From Bacteroidia bacterium (GTDB lineage Bacteria > Bacteroidota > Bacteroidia > Flavobacteriales > Flavobacteriaceae), in assembly GCA_030429455.1 (NCBI GenBank), contig JAUIFC010000001.1, positions 27,123 through 91,122 on the forward strand: 64,000 bases of DNA, read 5' to 3'. The translations under genes and the position numbers were made by a program. Positions 43,407 to 52,375 of this stretch are shown here, one piece after another. Position 1 is the stretch's first letter; each line of letters opens with the position of its first letter. A model generated the notes under the pieces. The model saw nothing but the letters and a program-made list of their open reading frames with translations. It was not told where the DNA came from and ran no database searches.

Positions 43407-43742
43407 TTACATTTCTTCTGGCGCCATTTCTATTTTGAGTCCTTCTAAGTCTGGAGTGATTGGGATTTGGCAGCCAAGTCGGCTATTGTCTTTTACATAA
43501 AAGGCTTCAGCAAGCATTGCTTCCTCTTCGTATTCCATATCTGGTAAAGCGGTGTCCGATATGATATAGCATTGACAGGAGGCGCACATGGCCATGCCTC
43601 CACAAATGCCAATAGTGCCTTCCGGGACGAGTTCGTGTAACCTGACAACTTCCATCAAGTTTAAAGACATGTCTGTTGGTGCAGTTACTTCATGAGCATT
43701 GCCCTCTCTATCTGTAATCGAAATATTTATATCTAAACTCAT
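43407..43742 (-). CDS. [2Fe-2S] ferredoxin (adrenodoxin type)
   Basis: This is a 111-residue electron carrier. GICGGMAMCASCQCYI carries the C-x5-C-x2-C cluster ligands, and the fourth Cys is in RLGCQIPI near residue 94. It lies 7 bases past the stop of the ferredoxin-NADP reductase gene and is the likely acceptor of that enzyme. The two form an electron-supply unit; the Nfu and Mrp genes upstream suggest Fe-S assembly as a use. Confidence 0.93.
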   Translation of the reverse strand: MSLDINISITDREGNAHEVTAPTDMSLNLMEVVRLHELVPEGTIGICGGMAMCASCQCYIISDTALPDMEYEEEAMLAEAFYVKDNSRLGCQIPITPDLEGLKIEMAPEEM

Positions 43743-43749
43743 ATGTGAT

Positions 43750-44811
43750 TTAGTCTATGCTTTTCACTACAGCTTTTGGAGCTTCTTTTTTAGATCCATC
43801 GAAACCGGTGACGCCACCTACAGTGGTATACTTCATGACATATCTTTTGTTTGGATGGATTCTTTGGTAAGCACTTTGACACATTAACGTCGCCTCATGA
43901 AAGCCACAAAGAATGAGTTTTAGTTTGCCTGGATAAGTGTTTACATCGCCAATGGCATAAATTCCAGGGATATTCGTTTGATAATCGAGTGCATTATTGA
44001 CTTTTATTGCATTTTTTTCAATTTCTAATCCCCAATTGGCTATTGGTCCTAATTTAGGCGTTAAACCAAATAATGGTATAAAATAATCTGTTTCTAAGGC
44101 AAACTCCTCATCTGGATTATTATTTTTTCTTACCATGACAGCATCCAAACGACCATTTCCATGAATATCGATAATTTCAGCTGGTGTTATAAGTTTAATT
44201 TTTCCTGAATCTTTAAGTTCCTTTACTTTGTCTACAGATTCTAAAGCGCCTCTAAATTCATTTCTTCTATGAATTAACGTCACATTCGAAGCTATATCTG
44301 CTAAAAAAATACTCCAATCCAGCGCGGAGTCTCCTCCACCAGCGATTACCACATCTTTGTTACGATAATCATCAGGATTCTTTATCATGTAGGATACACC
44401 TTTGTTTTCAAATTTCGAAATGTTAGACAGAGGTGGTTTTCTTGGTTCGAAACTCCCTAAACCGCCAGCAATAGCAATAACTTTTGCATGATGCTGCGTC
44501 CCCAAATTTGTTGTAACGATAAATGAGCCATCCTCAAGTTTTTCAATATCTTCAGCTCTTTCTCCCAGAGTGAAACCGGGTTCAAAAGGCTTTATTTGTT
44601 CCATAAGATTATCCACTAAATCTCCAGCTAAAACCTCTGGAAAAGCGGGTATATCATAAATTGGCTTTTTAGGATACAATTCAGTAAGTTGTCCTCCAGG
44701 TTGAGGTAGTGCGTCTATGATGTGGCACTTTAGCTTAAGTAATCCAGCTTCAAAAACAGTAAAAAGTCCGGTGGGTCCTGCTCCTATAATAAGAATATCT
44801 GTAGTAATCAT
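43750..44811 (-). CDS. Ferredoxin-NADP+ reductase, thioredoxin-reductase-like (YumC type)
   Basis: This is a 353-residue FAD/NAD(P)H enzyme. The FAD loop is IIGAGPTGLFTVFEAG (residues 7-22) and PQPGGQLTELYP follows near residue 36. The NADPH loop is VIAGGGDSALDW near residue 150, and PGIYAIGDVNTYPGK near residue 284 is the C-terminal FAD site. It has no CxxC redox disulfide, which excludes thioredoxin reductase. It transfers electrons between NADPH and the ferredoxin encoded next. Confidence 0.92.
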   Translation of the reverse strand: MITTDILIIGAGPTGLFTVFEAGLLKLKCHIIDALPQPGGQLTELYPKKPIYDIPAFPEVLAGDLVDNLMEQIKPFEPGFTLGERAEDIEKLEDGSFIVTTNLGTQHHAKVIAIAGGLGSFEPRKPPLSNISKFENKGVSYMIKNPDDYRNKDVVIAGGGDSALDWSIFLADIASNVTLIHRRNEFRGALESVDKVKELKDSGKIKLITPAEIIDIHGNGRLDAVMVRKNNNPDEEFALETDYFIPLFGLTPKLGPIANWGLEIEKNAIKVNNALDYQTNIPGIYAIGDVNTYPGKLKLILCGFHEATLMCQSAYQRIHPNKRYVMKYTTVGGVTGFDGSKKEAPKAVVKSID

Positions 44812-44874
44812 GACAAAGTATTTGACGCAAAATTGCTAAAAATATTGCTGAAGATTATTGATATAAATCATGAA

Positions 44875-45120
44875 TTAAAAAGATTGTACGTTTATAACGC
44901 TTTTAATTTGAGGCGCATGCTTTTTTATAGTCATTTCAACACCCGATTTTAAAGTCATTTGATTAACACTGCAGCCTACACAAGATCCCTGTAATTGTAC
45001 TTTGACAATTTCGTCGTTTTCTATACCTAGTAGAGCAATGTCTCCGCCATCATTTCTTAAAAAAGGTCTTATTTCGTCAAGCGCATTTTCTACGTGCTGT
45101 TTCAATTCTTGTCCTGTCAT
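44875..45120 (-). CDS. NifU-like C-terminal domain (Nfu) iron-sulfur scaffold
   Basis: This 81-residue protein consists only of the Nfu domain. Cys pair CVGC at about residue 48 within SCVGCSVNQMTLKSGVEM binds or transfers a [4Fe-4S] cluster. It starts 2 bases past the Mrp stop, so the scaffold and the ATPase carrier are co-made. No N-terminal HesB-like part is present, as is common in Bacteroidota. Confidence 0.93.
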   Translation of the reverse strand: MTGQELKQHVENALDEIRPFLRNDGGDIALLGIENDEIVKVQLQGSCVGCSVNQMTLKSGVEMTIKKHAPQIKSVINVQSF

Positions 45121-45122
45121 GA

Positions 45123-46262
45123 TTATTTTTTTCTTACGGCACTACAACCTGCCATTGTTGTTATCTTTATTGCGTCAGTAGGAGGTAAGTTTTCGTTTCT
45201 AAAAACCACTTCTTGCACTATATTTTTGGTAAGGTCTGTAAAAGCGATTGACGTCGGCGTGTTGTCTTGTAAAGCAGCAGGTCGACCAACATCGCCAGCT
45301 TCTCTAATGCTTTGTACCAAAGGAATTTCGCCTAAAAATGGAACTTCAATATCTTCTGACAATCGTTTTGCACCAGACTCTCCAAAAATATAATACTTAT
45401 TTTCTGGTAATTCCTCTGGAGTAAAATACGCCATGTTTTCAACAATTCCTAAAACAGGAACATTTATGTTTTCCTGTTGAAACATTGCAACACCTTTTCG
45501 AGCATCTGCCAAAGCAACATGCTGCGGTGTACTGACAATTACAGCTCCAGTAATTGGCATGGATTGCATGATAGATAGGTGAATATCTCCCGTGCCTGGA
45601 GGAAGGTCTACCAATAAAAAGTCTAATTCGCCCCAATCGGCATCAAATATCATTTGATTTAAAGCTTTTGCAGCCATTGGACCTCGCCAAATAACGGCTT
45701 GATTTGGTTTTGTAAAAAATCCTATTGACAACAGTTTTACACCATAATTCTCGATAGGTTTCATTTTAGATTTTCCACTAACAGTTACAGATAGTGGTTT
45801 TTCATGCATGACATCGAACATAATAGGCCCAGAAGGACCATAAATATCGGCGTCAAGCAGCCCAACATTAAACCCCATTTTGGCTAAACTCACAGCTAAG
45901 TTGGCAGTAACTGTAGATTTTCCAACGCCACCTTTGCCACTAGCCACAGCCACAATGTTTTGAATTCCAGGGATTGGTTTTCCTTTTATTTCGTTGGCAT
46001 TTTGCTTTTTAGGCGCATCGACTTTTATGTTTACCTTCACTTTGGCTTTGGCATATACTTGATCGTGAATGACTTTCATTACATCGACTTCTGCTCTTTT
46101 TTTGATGTGAAGTGCTGGAGTACTTAATTTCAAATCTACAATTACCTCGTCTGCAAAAGTAACCACGTTTTGAATTGCTCCACTTTCAACCATATTTTTA
46201 CCTTCGCCAGCAACACTTATAGTGCTCAATGCTTTTATAATATCTTCTTTCTTAAGTTGCAC
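45123..46262 (-). CDS. Mrp/NBP35-family Fe-S carrier ATPase
   Basis: This 379-residue protein has an N-terminal MIP18/DUF59 domain (about residues 4-85) and a ParA-like NTPase with Walker A ASGKGGVGKSTVTANL near residue 107, followed by LLDADIYGPSGP and LLVDLPPGTGD. It carries Fe-S clusters to target apoproteins. A -7 box lies upstream at 46298-46305, and the Nfu scaffold is directly downstream, which supports the role. Confidence 0.94.
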   Translation of the reverse strand: MQLKKEDIIKALSTISVAGEGKNMVESGAIQNVVTFADEVIVDLKLSTPALHIKKRAEVDVMKVIHDQVYAKAKVKVNIKVDAPKKQNANEIKGKPIPGIQNIVAVASGKGGVGKSTVTANLAVSLAKMGFNVGLLDADIYGPSGPIMFDVMHEKPLSVTVSGKSKMKPIENYGVKLLSIGFFTKPNQAVIWRGPMAAKALNQMIFDADWGELDFLLVDLPPGTGDIHLSIMQSMPITGAVIVSTPQHVALADARKGVAMFQQENINVPVLGIVENMAYFTPEELPENKYYIFGESGAKRLSEDIEVPFLGEIPLVQSIREAGDVGRPAALQDNTPTSIAFTDLTKNIVQEVVFRNENLPPTDAIKITTMAGCSAVRKK

Positions 46263-46297
46263 AGTTTAAAAACTTTATTTTAAATAAATCTAAATTG

Positions 46298-46305
46298 CAA
46301 ATATA
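46298..46305 (-). promoter_or_regulatory. Candidate -7 box of the mrp-nfu operon
   Basis: On the minus strand this is TATATTTG, a full match to TAnnTTTG, 36 bases before the ATG at 46262. No correctly spaced TTG is evident. Confidence 0.4.
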
Positions 46306-46368
46306 AGTTATTATCTAAAGAAGATTTTCTTAAGCATTTCATTTTAAAGAATTGCTAACAGATTCAAA

Positions 46369-47505
46369 CTATCCTTGAAAGTCTATGTTGAATAAATCTG
46401 ATGCTATGCCATCACTTAGGAATTTGGCATTCGGTGTGACATAAGCATGATTTTTATAAATTTCTAGGCGTTCTTCGTCTAAATGTGGTTGAATGTGAAG
46501 AATGAAATAGTCAAAATAGTTTTGACCAAACCGCGTTTTTAATTCTTCAAGATTTATTCCATTTTTCAGCCTTAATCTTGTCATTACAAATTCGTTATAC
46601 TGATCCGATTTGGTTAAAATTTCTGAAGTGTTAGGCAACGAGTTGGAAGATATGCTTTTAATGTATTTTACATTGTTTTTGATATTCCACTGCCTTTTCT
46701 CGTTACCGTTATAACTATGTGCCGACGGCCCAATACCTAAGTAGGGTTTGCCAGTCCAATAAGCCAAATTATTCTTGGAGTAAAAGCCATGTTTCCCAAA
46801 ATTTGAAAATTCATAGTGCTCGAAACCTTTGCTCGTCAAAATATGGTATAATATATCGAAATGAGATGCCGCTAATTCGTCATCAATTGGTGGGATGACT
46901 TCTTTTTCTATAAAACGTTCCAAAGCTGTTTTGGGTTCGACCGTCAAAGCATAGCAGGATAGATGAGGAATATCATAATTTAATGCTATGCTAATATTTT
47001 CTTCCCAACGACTATTGCTCATTGCAGGCATACCATATATCAAATCGATAGAAAAATTATCAAAGTGGGTTTTTATCAGTTCTATACTCTCTTTAGCTTC
47101 TTTAGCGTTGTGAGCCCTATTCATTAGTCGCAAGTCCTCTTCAAAAAACGATTGAACGCCTAAACTGATTCTATTTATACCAACGGATTTAAAATCTTCT
47201 AAAACCCTTTTGCGAATGTCGTCGGGATTAACTTCCAAAGTAATTTCAGGTTCTTCACTGATTGAAAAATTCTTATAAATAGTATTAAATATCGAATCTA
47301 GATCCTTGGAATTCAACAAACTTGGTGTTCCTCCTCCAAAATAAATGTTTTCAACTTTGTTTGGCAATTCTTCCTTTCTCATTTCCAGTTCTTTGCAAAT
47401 TGCTTGAACCATGGCATCCTTATGTTTCAATGATGTCGAAAAATGAAAATCACAATAGTGGCAAGCTTGTTTACAAAATGGAATATGAAGGTAAATACTA
47501 CTCAT
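46369..47505 (-). CDS. hemW: HemW-like radical SAM protein (heme chaperone)
   Basis: This is a 378-residue radical SAM protein. The cluster motif is CKQACHYCDF (Cys11, Cys15, Cys18). YFGGGTPSLL near residue 57 and GINRISLGVQSFFEEDLRLMNRAH near residue 130 are typical, and the C-terminal HemN_C domain begins near residue 305. HemW binds heme and is not a true coproporphyrinogen oxidase. It follows radA by 25 bases. Confidence 0.92.
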   Translation of the reverse strand: MSSIYLHIPFCKQACHYCDFHFSTSLKHKDAMVQAICKELEMRKEELPNKVENIYFGGGTPSLLNSKDLDSIFNTIYKNFSISEEPEITLEVNPDDIRKRVLEDFKSVGINRISLGVQSFFEEDLRLMNRAHNAKEAKESIELIKTHFDNFSIDLIYGMPAMSNSRWEENISIALNYDIPHLSCYALTVEPKTALERFIEKEVIPPIDDELAASHFDILYHILTSKGFEHYEFSNFGKHGFYSKNNLAYWTGKPYLGIGPSAHSYNGNEKRQWNIKNNVKYIKSISSNSLPNTSEILTKSDQYNEFVMTRLRLKNGINLEELKTRFGQNYFDYFILHIQPHLDEERLEIYKNHAYVTPNAKFLSDGIASDLFNIDFQG

Positions 47506-47529
47506 TGGTCAAATAATTACATCCAAGTT

Positions 47530-48897
47530 TTAATTGAATAAATGTTCAATTAAATCGGAAACACTGGATAATTTAATGATTTCGATGTTGTATGGTTTGG
47601 TTGAAATCTTTGTGAATTTTGAAATAAATATTTTTTCAAACCCCAGTTTATCTGCCTCGGAAATTCGTTGTTCAAGTCTTGGTACAGGTCTTATTTCTCC
47701 GGCCAATCCGACTTCTGCAGCAAAACAGTTGTTGTTTTCCAGAATTATATCGTGGCTTGAAGAGAGTATAGCCGCAACAACTGCCAAATCAATTGCGGGG
47801 TCATCTATGCTTATTCCGCCAGTAATGTTTAGAAATACGTCTTTGGCGCCTAGTTTAAAACCGGCTCTTTTTTCTAGAACAGCCAAAATCATATTTAATC
47901 GCTTGGCATTGTATCCTGTGGAAGAGCGTTGAGGAGTGCCATAAACTGCCGAACTGACCAAAGCTTGAATCTCTACCATCAGAGGTCTCACACCTTCGAT
48001 AGATGCCGCAATAGATGTTCCACTTAAATGATGGTTATGGTTAGAAATCAAGATTTTGGACGGATTAAGGATTTGTTTTAATCCATTAGACTTCATTTCA
48101 TATATGCCTAATTCATGTGTAGGTCCAAACCTGTTTTTTTTCACACGAACAATACGATATAGAAAATTTTGATCACCTTCAAATTGAAGAACTGTATCTA
48201 CCATGTGCTCAAGAATTTTAGGCCCAGCCAGATGTCCTTCTTTATTAATATGTCCAACTAATATAACAGGCGTATGGGTTTCTTTAGCAAAGGTGATGAG
48301 TTCTGCTGTACATGCTCTAATTTGAGAAATAGAGCCAGGAACACTTTCAATCAAATCGGTTCTAAGGGTTTGAATCGAATCTATAATGACTAACTCTGGT
48401 TTTATTTTTTTAATTTGGTTAAAGATATTTTGTGTTGAAATATCCGATAATATAAAACAGTTTTCATTTGTTTTTTCAATACGTTGAGCACGCATTTTAA
48501 TTTGTTTGCTGCTTTCTTCGCCTGATACATAAAGACTTGAAAGCTGAAGCTGTAAACACAGTTGAAGTAATAGCGTACTCTTTCCAATGCCAGGTTCTCC
48601 GCCCAATAATATTAAAGATCCCTTTACAATGCCACCACCAAGAACTCGGTTTAATTCCAAATCTGGTGTAACAACTCTTTCTTCATCTTCGTAAGAAATA
48701 TCGTTTATTCGTGAAACTTTGGGTTTTAATTGTTGTTCCAAACTTAGGTTCGAGTCACTCCAAACTCTTTCTTTAGGTTTAGAAACGACTTCTTCAACGA
48801 TTGTATTCCATGATTTACAGGATGTGCATTGCCCTTGCCATTTTGCATATTGTGCGCCACAGTTTTGACAATAGTAAATCGTTTTGGCTTTAGCCAT
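47530..48897 (-). CDS. radA: DNA repair protein RadA
   Basis: This 455-residue protein promotes branch migration in recombination. It has a zinc-finger CxxC-x(n)-CxxC at residues 9-29, Walker A GGEPGIGKST near residue 93, KNRFG near residue 245, and a C-terminal Lon-like domain with TGGISIDDPAIDLAV. It lies between the esterase-like gene and hemW with short gaps. Length is normal. Confidence 0.95.
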   Translation of the reverse strand: MAKAKTIYYCQNCGAQYAKWQGQCTSCKSWNTIVEEVVSKPKERVWSDSNLSLEQQLKPKVSRINDISYEDEERVVTPDLELNRVLGGGIVKGSLILLGGEPGIGKSTLLLQLCLQLQLSSLYVSGEESSKQIKMRAQRIEKTNENCFILSDISTQNIFNQIKKIKPELVIIDSIQTLRTDLIESVPGSISQIRACTAELITFAKETHTPVILVGHINKEGHLAGPKILEHMVDTVLQFEGDQNFLYRIVRVKKNRFGPTHELGIYEMKSNGLKQILNPSKILISNHNHHLSGTSIAASIEGVRPLMVEIQALVSSAVYGTPQRSSTGYNAKRLNMILAVLEKRAGFKLGAKDVFLNITGGISIDDPAIDLAVVAAILSSSHDIILENNNCFAAEVGLAGEIRPVPRLEQRISEADKLGFEKIFISKFTKISTKPYNIEIIKLSSVSDLIEHLFN

Positions 48898-48916
48898 ATT
48901 AGGTTATCTTTCAGAT

Positions 48917-50083
48917 TTAATATCCAAATGCTTCTCTGAGCACTTCTGCTTCTTCAATAAGCATTTCTTTTGTTATTCCGCCAGCGTCGTTATAAATATA
49001 ACCTGCCCTGTAGGCGTTGTAAGCTTTTTTAGGTTCTCCTATGCCTTGATGGTGTTTGGCTATAAAGTAATGATATAATAAACTAGCGGGATATTCTTCT
49101 CTCGCAATACTTGCCAGTTTATTGCAAATATCCCAATTATCCTGTTGCTCTATGACTTTATAAACTTGAACAAGATCTTCGACTCTAACCTTTTGGTCGA
49201 CGTCGTAAAGCTTTTTTATCAAATCATACTTTTCTTTAAGATAGGAAACAGGATCGGTTGCCTTTAGGACATAGTCATTTAATTCCTTATCATCAATTGG
49301 TGTGTACGGGGCAAAAACATTGGCTAGGCCAAATGGAATTGCATAATTTACCAAAGTGTAGTGATTTTTGTTTTCAAAGGACTTGTAACTCACATTTAGA
49401 TTTATGTTTTCTATCGAAGACAGTTCATCATAGAGATTTTTTGTCTTCTCCTGTATAAAATCTAAATCTTTAGTTCCAGTTGATAAGCTATACCAAAATT
49501 TTTCTTTGCTAGTATCAAATCTATCTTTAATGTAAGGCATAAGTCCAACAGGTATATCTGGACTTAGGTTAATAAAGCCTTGAAAATCAGTTCTGTCACT
49601 GAATAAAAATAAATTCATAAAATTAGCCATGTAATCATGTCCAACTATAACAGAATAATCGCCAATCTTGTATTCGTTTTTTAGAAAAGGTAGTACTTCG
49701 ACTTGGATAAAGTCAAAAAACCTGGCTCCAGTATCTTTTGGTAGATAATCAAATTTACCATACTTGCCATCGTCTAATCGTGTTCTAGATTGATTAATGC
49801 CGACAACAAATGCCTTGGGGATTTCTTCCCAATAACTCAAATAATCCACATTTCCTGCAATAGGTTCGAATAGGTAGTCTCCATCAAAAACAAAAATCAG
49901 AGGATATGTTTTGTCCGAATCTGGGTCATAGTTTCTTGGTTTTTGTAACTTGAGTTGTCTTGTGGTATTCAGGATTTCAGACTCAACGGTAATGTATTCA
50001 ATGTGCGTATTACAATCAGTTTGAGCACTTGTAGTTAAATTTACTAAAGTAAATATTAGCATTAAGAAAAAAGACTTCTGCAT
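48917..50083 (-). CDS. Secreted esterase-D-like alpha/beta hydrolase with Asp at the nucleophile position
   Basis: This is a 388-residue protein with a signal peptide ending TSAQ (residue 21). The fold is the putative-esterase type: FVFDGDYLF near residue 64 and VVGINQSRTRLDD near residue 93. The nucleophile elbow, normally GHSxGG, is GHDYMAN, with Asp150 (codon at 49636-49634, GAT). The late His241 in NKNHYTLV is kept. Either the protein is a non-catalytic relative or Asp acts as the nucleophile, as in epoxide hydrolases and haloalkane dehalogenases. A TPR-like tail covers about residues 290-388. Confidence 0.75.
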   Translation of the reverse strand: MQKSFFLMLIFTLVNLTTSAQTDCNTHIEYITVESEILNTTRQLKLQKPRNYDPDSDKTYPLIFVFDGDYLFEPIAGNVDYLSYWEEIPKAFVVGINQSRTRLDDGKYGKFDYLPKDTGARFFDFIQVEVLPFLKNEYKIGDYSVIVGHDYMANFMNLFLFSDRTDFQGFINLSPDIPVGLMPYIKDRFDTSKEKFWYSLSTGTKDLDFIQEKTKNLYDELSSIENINLNVSYKSFENKNHYTLVNYAIPFGLANVFAPYTPIDDKELNDYVLKATDPVSYLKEKYDLIKKLYDVDQKVRVEDLVQVYKVIEQQDNWDICNKLASIAREEYPASLLYHYFIAKHHQGIGEPKKAYNAYRAGYIYNDAGGITKEMLIEEAEVLREAFGY

Positions 50084-50104
50084 TTTAAAAATTTAAAGTC
50101 TAAA

Positions 50105-51073
50105 TTATAACTTTTTATTAAATATAGGTAAAAGAATTGCAGAAATAGTGCCAGTAAAAATGACAATCAAGGTATGTGATGTCCAAATGATCCAACCAAA
50201 GGCCTGGCCAATTTCGACAGGAACATCATATAATCTATACACGGATGCTATAGCAATTGGATAAACAATTACTCCACCGCTTGTAATCGACATCGAAAAA
50301 GCTCCTGCAATAAATGCGACTAAAGTTCCTCCAAGACTCATGTTTTCTGTGCCTGGAATAGAAAATTTTATAATCCAAAACATTAAAAAATATAACCCCC
50401 AGATGCTTATGGTTTGTATGACAAAAGACCATTTTTCTTTGAGACCAAAAATACTTTTAATGCCATCATATAAGCCTAAAAGAAAGATTCTTAGCTTTAA
50501 GACAAATTTGTTATTTGAAAATTTCAATATTCTCACAAAAAAATAACCAGCAATAATTATTGGTATGATCAATACTATCGTGTAAATAGCGCCCAAATTA
50601 TCGACGTTTAAATAGGACAAAAGTTGTTCGCTTTGTAAAACCAAGGCTAGTCCAATAATAAGGAGTAACATGATAAAGTCTATAATCCGTTCGGTTATAA
50701 TCGTTCCAAAGCTTTGTTCGAAAGATAGGTTTGTATAACTTGCATAAGTAGCTCCCCTAAGCACCTCTCCCGAGCGAGGAACACCCAAATTTGCCAAATA
50801 CCCAAACATGACAGTAAAAAAGCAGGTAGAAAGTTTAGGTGTATTGTTTAGTGGTTTTAACAAAAGTCTCCATCGGTTTGCTCGGATAATATGGGACAGA
50901 AACCCTAATGCAACGGATAAAAGCACCCAATAAAGATTGGCGTGTTTTATGTTGTTCCATATGTCTTCTCTTTGAGTAGAGGTGGTTGACTGCAAAAAAT
51001 ACCAAAGGAAAAATAGACCTAAGCCAAAAGGTAACAGGATTTTCATCCATTTGATGATTGGCTTGCTAGTCAT
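50105..51073 (-). CDS. Lysylphosphatidylglycerol synthase TM-region-like flippase protein (YbhN family)
   Basis: This is a 322-residue inner-membrane protein with about seven or eight hydrophobic helices. RANRWRLLLKPL near residue 65 and GYLANLGVPRSGEVLRG near residue 91 are typical of the LPG-synthase-TM family, as is ERIIDFIMLL near 129. It lacks the catalytic MprF domain, so it probably moves lipid rather than synthesises it. It sits 3 bases downstream of panD. Confidence 0.85.
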   Translation of the reverse strand: MTSKPIIKWMKILLPFGLGLFFLWYFLQSTTSTQREDIWNNIKHANLYWVLLSVALGFLSHIIRANRWRLLLKPLNNTPKLSTCFFTVMFGYLANLGVPRSGEVLRGATYASYTNLSFEQSFGTIITERIIDFIMLLLIIGLALVLQSEQLLSYLNVDNLGAIYTIVLIIPIIIAGYFFVRILKFSNNKFVLKLRIFLLGLYDGIKSIFGLKEKWSFVIQTISIWGLYFLMFWIIKFSIPGTENMSLGGTLVAFIAGAFSMSITSGGVIVYPIAIASVYRLYDVPVEIGQAFGWIIWTSHTLIVIFTGTISAILLPIFNKKL

Positions 51074-51076
51074 ACC

Positions 51077-51424
51077 TTAAGACAAGCGGTTATCCTCGTT
51101 TGGAAAAAGAATGGCAGGATTGAACTCTTTGGCTTCCTCAGGTGTCATGATGGCATATGTCATCAAAATCAGGGTGTCGCCTGGAGATACTTTTCTTGCG
51201 GCAGCACCATTTAATGTTATCTCACCACTACCTCTAGGACCAGGAATGGCATAGGTTTCTAACCTTTCGCCATTAGAATTGTTAACGACCTGAACCTTCT
51301 CGCCTTCGAAAATATTTGCAGCTTCCATAAGATCTTTGTCTATGGTAATACTTCCGATGTAATTTAAATCTGCACCTGTAACTTTTACTCGGTGTATTTT
51401 AGATTTTACTATTGTTATCAGCAT
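51077..51424 (-). CDS. panD: Aspartate 1-decarboxylase
   Basis: This 115-residue proenzyme makes beta-alanine for pantothenate. The self-cleavage site Gly24-Ser25 in YIGSITID yields the pyruvoyl group. [19 protein letters not shown] near residue 73 is conserved. It lies 5 bases past the panC stop, so beta-alanine supply and its use are coupled. Confidence 0.97.
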   Translation of the reverse strand: MLITIVKSKIHRVKVTGADLNYIGSITIDKDLMEAANIFEGEKVQVVNNSNGERLETYAIPGPRGSGEITLNGAAARKVSPGDTLILMTYAIMTPEEAKEFNPAILFPNEDNRLS

Positions 51425-51429
51425 ACTAA

Positions 51430-52269
51430 TTAATTTAATGCCATATTATCTATAAGTCTAACCTCGTTTAAAAAAGCTGCTATAAAACCTCTGTATTTTA
51501 CATCAGGCTTTTTTGTGTTTATTGGAACTAGGTCATGCTCTCCGGCAATTTCAAAATATTCCAATTCGAATTTATCTAGTGTTTTAAATTTGTTAAATAC
51601 AACTTCTTTAATTTCTTCAATAGTGCTATTTTCAAAACTATTTCGCGCATGTATTAATGAATCATATATTTCGCTAGCATATTCTTTCTCTTCTGTAGTA
51701 AGCAATGCATTTCTTGAACTTTTTGCTAAACCATTAAGCTCTCTAAAGGTTTTGCAGCCAATAATTTCAATATTCAGTTTTAAGATTTCAACAAGTTTTT
51801 TTACAATAGCCAATTGCTGAAAGTCCTTTTCGCCAAAATAAGCTTTAGTTGGTTTTATAATCTCAAAAATGTTTTCTAAAACTGTGCCAACGCCATCAAA
51901 GTGACCTTTTCTGTGTTGCCCCTCCATAAACTCTGACAAATTGCCAAAATCAAATTGTTTTGACGTAATTGTTTCTGGATATATCTCTTTTACATGTGGC
52001 GCAAAGACGATGACGTCTTCACTTATGTTATGAATAATGCGCAAATCTTCATTTAATGTTCTGGGATATTTTTCTAAATCTTTTGGATTATTAAACTGTG
52101 TTGGATTTACAAATATGGTTACAACAGTGATGTCGCATTCTGAAAGGGACTGCCTAATTAAAGAGCCATGTCCCTCGTGGATAGCTCCCATGGTTGGAAC
52201 TAGTCCAATCACCTTTTTGGTGTTTTTAGATAAAAAATTAATATAATTTTGCTTAGTTTTTATTAACAA
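51430..52269 (-). CDS. panC: Pantoate-beta-alanine ligase
   Basis: This is a 279-residue adenylate-forming enzyme that joins pantoate and beta-alanine using [18 protein letters not shown] near residue 24 has the HxGH signature, [10 protein letters not shown] near residue 144 and GLAKSSRN near residue 181 match the family. The first gene of the run panC-panD-flippase-like-esterase-like-radA-hemW; a minus-strand -7 box lies 23 bases upstream. Confidence 0.97.
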   Translation of the reverse strand: MLIKTKQNYINFLSKNTKKVIGLVPTMGAIHEGHGSLIRQSLSECDITVVTIFVNPTQFNNPKDLEKYPRTLNEDLRIIHNISEDVIVFAPHVKEIYPETITSKQFDFGNLSEFMEGQHRKGHFDGVGTVLENIFEIIKPTKAYFGEKDFQQLAIVKKLVEILKLNIEIIGCKTFRELNGLAKSSRNALLTTEEKEYASEIYDSLIHARNSFENSTIEEIKEVVFNKFKTLDKFELEYFEIAGEHDLVPINTKKPDVKYRGFIAAFLNEVRLIDNMALN

Positions 52270-52291
52270 AATTCTGTTTTTTAAATTTTTG

Positions 52292-52299
52292 CAAAACTA
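52292..52299 (-). promoter_or_regulatory. Candidate -7 box of the panC operon
   Basis: On the minus strand this is TAGTTTTG, a full match to TAnnTTTG, 23 bases before the panC ATG. It is divergent to the box at 52331-52338. No well-spaced TTG was found. Confidence 0.4.
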
Positions 52300-52330
52300 A
52301 CATATTAACCTTAATCCGCATAAATTTTTG

Positions 52331-52338
52331 TAAATTTG
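52331..52338 (+). promoter_or_regulatory. Candidate -7 box of the glycogen-synthase-like gene
   Basis: TAAATTTG matches TAnnTTTG and lies 37 bases before the ATG at 52376. No TTG is correctly spaced upstream. The short divergent region serves both neighbours. Confidence 0.4.
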
Positions 52339-52375
52339 CAACTTTTAAAATTGTTATCCATTAAATTGATGTTTT

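Noticed and set aside
44875..46262. Mrp-Nfu as a chromosome partition pair
   Set aside because: The ParA-like ATPase has a DUF59 domain and an Nfu partner, which fits Fe-S carriage; no ParB-like gene or parS repeats are present.
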